A stretch of 15,476 bases of DNA from Candidatus Omnitrophota bacterium. GTDB taxonomy: Bacteria > Omnitrophota > Gorgyraeia > Aquiviventales > Aquiviventaceae. Positions within the stretch are counted from its first letter, which is position 1. Each line of letters opens with the position of its first letter. Under the pieces are notes generated by a model that ran no database searches, was not told where the DNA came from, and was given only the letters and a program-made list of their open reading frames with translations. The stretch covers positions 1-15,476 of the forward strand of contig JACPAW010000130.1 of the NCBI GenBank assembly GCA_016180605.1, given 5' to 3'. Positions 13,381 through 15,476 of the stretch are shown in pieces. The translations under genes and the position numbers were made by a program.

Positions 13381-14056
13381 TCCTTTCTCGATGCTGCATG
13401 AGAGCTTCTGCAATAGTCAGATCAAAAGCTGTGTTGATATCAATCGCTTCTTCCTCATCGATAATAACTGCATAGGGCCGTCCTCCCAACACGCTGCGAT
13501 AGTTCTTGAGCGCTTCCAGCCGTGTGGCATAAAGGGTACCGCTCTCTCGGTAAAGTGGCTGACGATCTTGGCGCCTTCGCGGTTGATTGGCAAACAGTGC
13601 TGTAAAATAGCCATCCTGCACCGTTCCGAAGCAATCACGCGTTTCAACCACCGTCATCACGGAGTCCGCCTTAACACGCTGCAGCGTTTCCAGGCAGCGG
13701 TCAATGAGTTCAGCACTGCGCAGCGGCGAGGTTGGCTCCAATGTAACCACGACTGTCGGTTCGTAGCCCTCGGAGTCTTTGAGCGATTCCACCACGTGCA
13801 ACAGGGCTAGCTCCGTAGGAGATTCATCCGTGGCTAATGCGGCAGGACGCATCACGACTTCTGCTCCGCTTTGCCGTGCCACCTCGGCGATTTTCTCATC
13901 ATCCGTCGAGACAACCACCCGATCCAAATATCGGCAACGGTGAGCCTCGGAGATCGCGTACCACAACAAAGGCTTACCGCATAAAGGGTGAATATTTTTA
14001 TAAGGGATTCCTTTGGACCCTCCTCGAGCTGGGATGATTCCCAAAGCACCTTTCAT
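13370..14056 (-). CDS. neuA: CMP-nonulosonic acid synthetase / acylneuraminate cytidylyltransferase (NeuA-like)
   Basis: A 228-residue nucleotidyltransferase activating a sialic- or legionaminic-type acid with CTP. The P-loop-like signature IIPARGGSKGIPYKN (6-20) opens the protein. PLLWYAI, VSTDDEKIAEVA, LEPTSPLR, YRESGTLYAT and DINTAFDL complete the family pattern. ATG 14056 overlaps the wzt stop by ATGA. A longer in-frame ORF to 14161 lies wholly inside wzt, so it is rejected as the start. The final residues (ERSPT) and the stop are supplied by a palindromic repeat. It stands first of three pathway genes, all in the same orientation. Confidence 0.93.
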   Translation of the reverse strand: MKGALGIIPARGGSKGIPYKNIHPLCGKPLLWYAISEAHRCRYLDRVVVSTDDEKIAEVARQSGAEVVMRPAALATDESPTELALLHVVESLKDSEGYEPTVVVTLEPTSPLRSAELIDRCLETLQRVKADSVMTVVETRDCFGTVQDGYFTALFANQPRRRQDRQPLYRESGTLYATRLEALKNYRSVLGGRPYAVIIDEEEAIDINTAFDLTIAEALMQHRERSPT

Positions 14057-15348
14057 CGGACGACGGCCGTTTCCAGAGGAACATCGCTGGAACCTAAGCT
14101 CCAGGCGTGCGGCACGATGACACTGCCCCAACTGCGGTCTGCAGTCACCGTCATTCCGCAATCTCCTCCATCGGTGACGGTAAATGTGGCCGCTCGTTCG
14201 ATCATATCCGCAAGCCCTCGATCATCCTTTAGGACAACCTTGACAACATAGCTTCCCGGAATAAGCGGCAATTGGGGAATGCGACAAGTCACCGTACCCA
14301 TTGCCGGGGCATCGTGGAAATTGCGCAAAGGTGTCATGCCTGTGCTGCAGCCAAACACATACGCACCATCCACATCCATGACCGCCAAAGCGACGTGCAA
14401 CCGCAGCAGCGGATGGGTTTCAGATGCGGCGTAACGGATAAAAAACTGCGCTTCGGCACCGGTCCGCAGCGCACCACCACGCCCATCATGGGCCCAGAAG
14501 CCAAGTGCTCGAACCGCACCATGCCCTAATCGATCCCGGCGACTGGAGAGTTCAATGGAATCGGCCTGTTTTGGCACGTCTAACCCACTTAAGTAAGCAT
14601 GCACCGCTTCTGCGGCAGTACCCAGATATTGAATGCGTCCTTCTTGCAAGAGAATCGCCTGCGAGCATAACGTGCGAATAGCCTGCATGTTGTGGCTAAT
14701 GAACAATACGGTCCTGCCTCCTTTGGCAACCGACCGCATTTGACCAAGGCATTTTTCCTGGAAAGCCACATCTCCCACAGCCAGCACTTCATCGACCAAA
14801 AGAATTTCCGGATCCAGGTGGGCTGCGACGGAAAAAGCCAAGCGCATATACATGCCGCTGGAGTAACGCTTGACCGGCGTATCAATGAATGGCTCAACCC
14901 CTGCAAAATCCACAATGGCATCGAACTTCCGCGCAATCTCAGCGCGCGTCATATTCAGGATGGCCCCATTGAGATAGATGTTTTCTCTTCCTGTCAGCTC
15001 AGGATGAAAGCCGGTTCCTACCTCTAATAGCGAAGCCACCCTGCCTCGGACTTTGGCCCAACCGGCCGTAGGAGGAGTGATTCGCGAAAGAATCTTAAGC
15101 AGCGTCGTCTTGCCTGCTCCATTAGGACCAATAATTCCCATGACCTGGCCCTGCTGGATTGTAAAGGAAACATCCTTAAGCGACCAAATGTACTGCGCAT
15201 CTTGCGCCGCATTCCTGCGAGCTTGAGGTGAAAATGGCAGTGCCAGCAGCTGTGTTAACGTCTCGCGAAAGGTGCCATAGGCTTGCCGAGTGCCAATCCG
15301 GTATCGCTTGCTCAGCCCCTCGACACGCACCGCCCAGTCCGATGACAT
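14053..15348 (-). CDS. wzt: ABC transporter ATPase for polysaccharide export with carbohydrate-binding C-terminus
   Basis: A 431-residue Wzt-type ATPase that powers export of a lipid-linked polysaccharide through a Wzm permease at the inner membrane. ATPase elements: Walker A GPNGAGKTT (74-82), signature YSSGM (162-166), Walker B ILLVDE (182-187) and H-loop SHN with His219. Residues after about 270 form a separate domain (RLHVALAVMDVDGAYVFG, then PGSYVVKVVLKD) fitting the Wzt C-terminal beta-sandwich that reads the polymer's end. Its presence implies chain-length control by a recognised terminal group. The start overlaps the upstream gene by one base (TAATG). No permease gene is in the window. 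Confidence 0.93.
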   Translation of the reverse strand: MSSDWAVRVEGLSKRYRIGTRQAYGTFRETLTQLLALPFSPQARRNAAQDAQYIWSLKDVSFTIQQGQVMGIIGPNGAGKTTLLKILSRITPPTAGWAKVRGRVASLLEVGTGFHPELTGRENIYLNGAILNMTRAEIARKFDAIVDFAGVEPFIDTPVKRYSSGMYMRLAFSVAAHLDPEILLVDEVLAVGDVAFQEKCLGQMRSVAKGGRTVLFISHNMQAIRTLCSQAILLQEGRIQYLGTAAEAVHAYLSGLDVPKQADSIELSSRRDRLGHGAVRALGFWAHDGRGGALRTGAEAQFFIRYAASETHPLLRLHVALAVMDVDGAYVFGCSTGMTPLRNFHDAPAMGTVTCRIPQLPLIPGSYVVKVVLKDDRGLADMIERAATFTVTDGGDCGMTVTADRSWGSVIVPHAWSLGSSDVPLETAVVR

Positions 15349-15476
15349 TACCGGCTAACCCGACTTTGCAGCCACCGAGCGGCAGAACCTAGCCGCAATA
15401 AAGGCTCACCGGATGCCATCCGGTAGTAATGATTCGTCAGATAACGATACGTCCCTGGATCGATAGAACTTTTCTT
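15348..15476 (-). CDS. C-terminal 42 residues of an unrecognised protein (partial)
   Basis: An open frame enters from the window edge and ends at TAA, sharing one base with the wzt ATG (TAATG). The visible tail is basic and aromatic (it contains DPGTYRYLTNHYYRM and ARWLQSRVSR) with no hydrophobic span, so it is not obviously the Wzm permease expected upstream of wzt. It may be a glycosyltransferase or other polymer enzyme; I do not recognise it. Confidence 0.7.
   Translation of the reverse strand, partial: KKSSIDPGTYRYLTNHYYRMASGEPLLRLGSAARWLQSRVSR

Noticed and set aside
14057..14161. 35-residue N-terminal extension of the NeuA-like ORF
   Set aside because: Lies inside the wzt coding region; the P-loop-like motif normally begins a few residues from the start, matching ATG 14056.

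Overview
The window is one stretch of a cell-surface polysaccharide locus. Every gene reads on the minus strand, so the transcript runs from position 15476 down to 1. Most gene joints are 1-14 bp overlaps or very short gaps, as in a long operon. The ABC-transporter ATPase with a carbohydrate-binding C-terminus, the nonulosonic acid genes and the MBOAT acylation genes suggest a bacterium that exports a decorated O-antigen or capsule through an ABC transporter, so probably Gram-negative. The base composition is moderate in GC. Joints that are not overlapping are filled with palindromic or heptamer-iterated repeats. I cannot name the taxon; a repeat-rich candidate-phylum lineage such as Omnitrophota is only a guess.

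Layout in transcription order. 15476-15348: the last 42 codons of an unrecognised protein. 15348-14053: Wzt-type export ATPase. 14056-10815: three nonulosonic (sialic/legionaminic-type) acid genes: CMP-sugar synthetase (neuA-like), synthase (neuB-like) and hydrolysing UDP-GlcNAc 2-epimerase (neuC-like). 10797-9715: a CapD/FlaA1-type UDP-HexNAc dehydratase. 9711-5968: polysaccharide deacetylase, a formyltransferase and a large capsule-type GT-B-like protein. 5978-2168: an acylation cassette. 2062-1: two extended SDR enzymes, the second broken by a 29-bp tandem duplication.

The most interesting part is 5978-2168. It encodes an acyl carrier protein, a tandem hot-dog protein resembling LnmK/Pnap_2097, a membrane-anchored SGNH protein, an MBOAT, and an unlisted 36-residue one-span membrane microprotein ending in FLYRGF. 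Three of these correspond to parts of the teichoic-acid D-alanylation (Dlt) pathway (ACP = DltC, MBOAT = DltB, microprotein = DltX with its C-terminal acyl-shuttle hexapeptide), and the SGNH protein fills the DltD role. The adenylating ligase DltA is absent, and an LnmK-like acyltransferase/decarboxylase sits where it would be expected. My proposal is a Dlt-like O-acylation system for an exported glycan that loads its ACP from an acyl-CoA instead of by adenylation.

The second theme is repeats: at least four families (heptamer AGTGACY inverted arrays; a GGGGCGT-like GC-rich family, one copy with nested hairpins; paired 40-bp palindromes; a 105-bp nested hairpin) occupy five intergenic joints. 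At three genes the stop codon itself lies inside a repeat, so repeats appear to have remodelled C-termini and joints within the operon.
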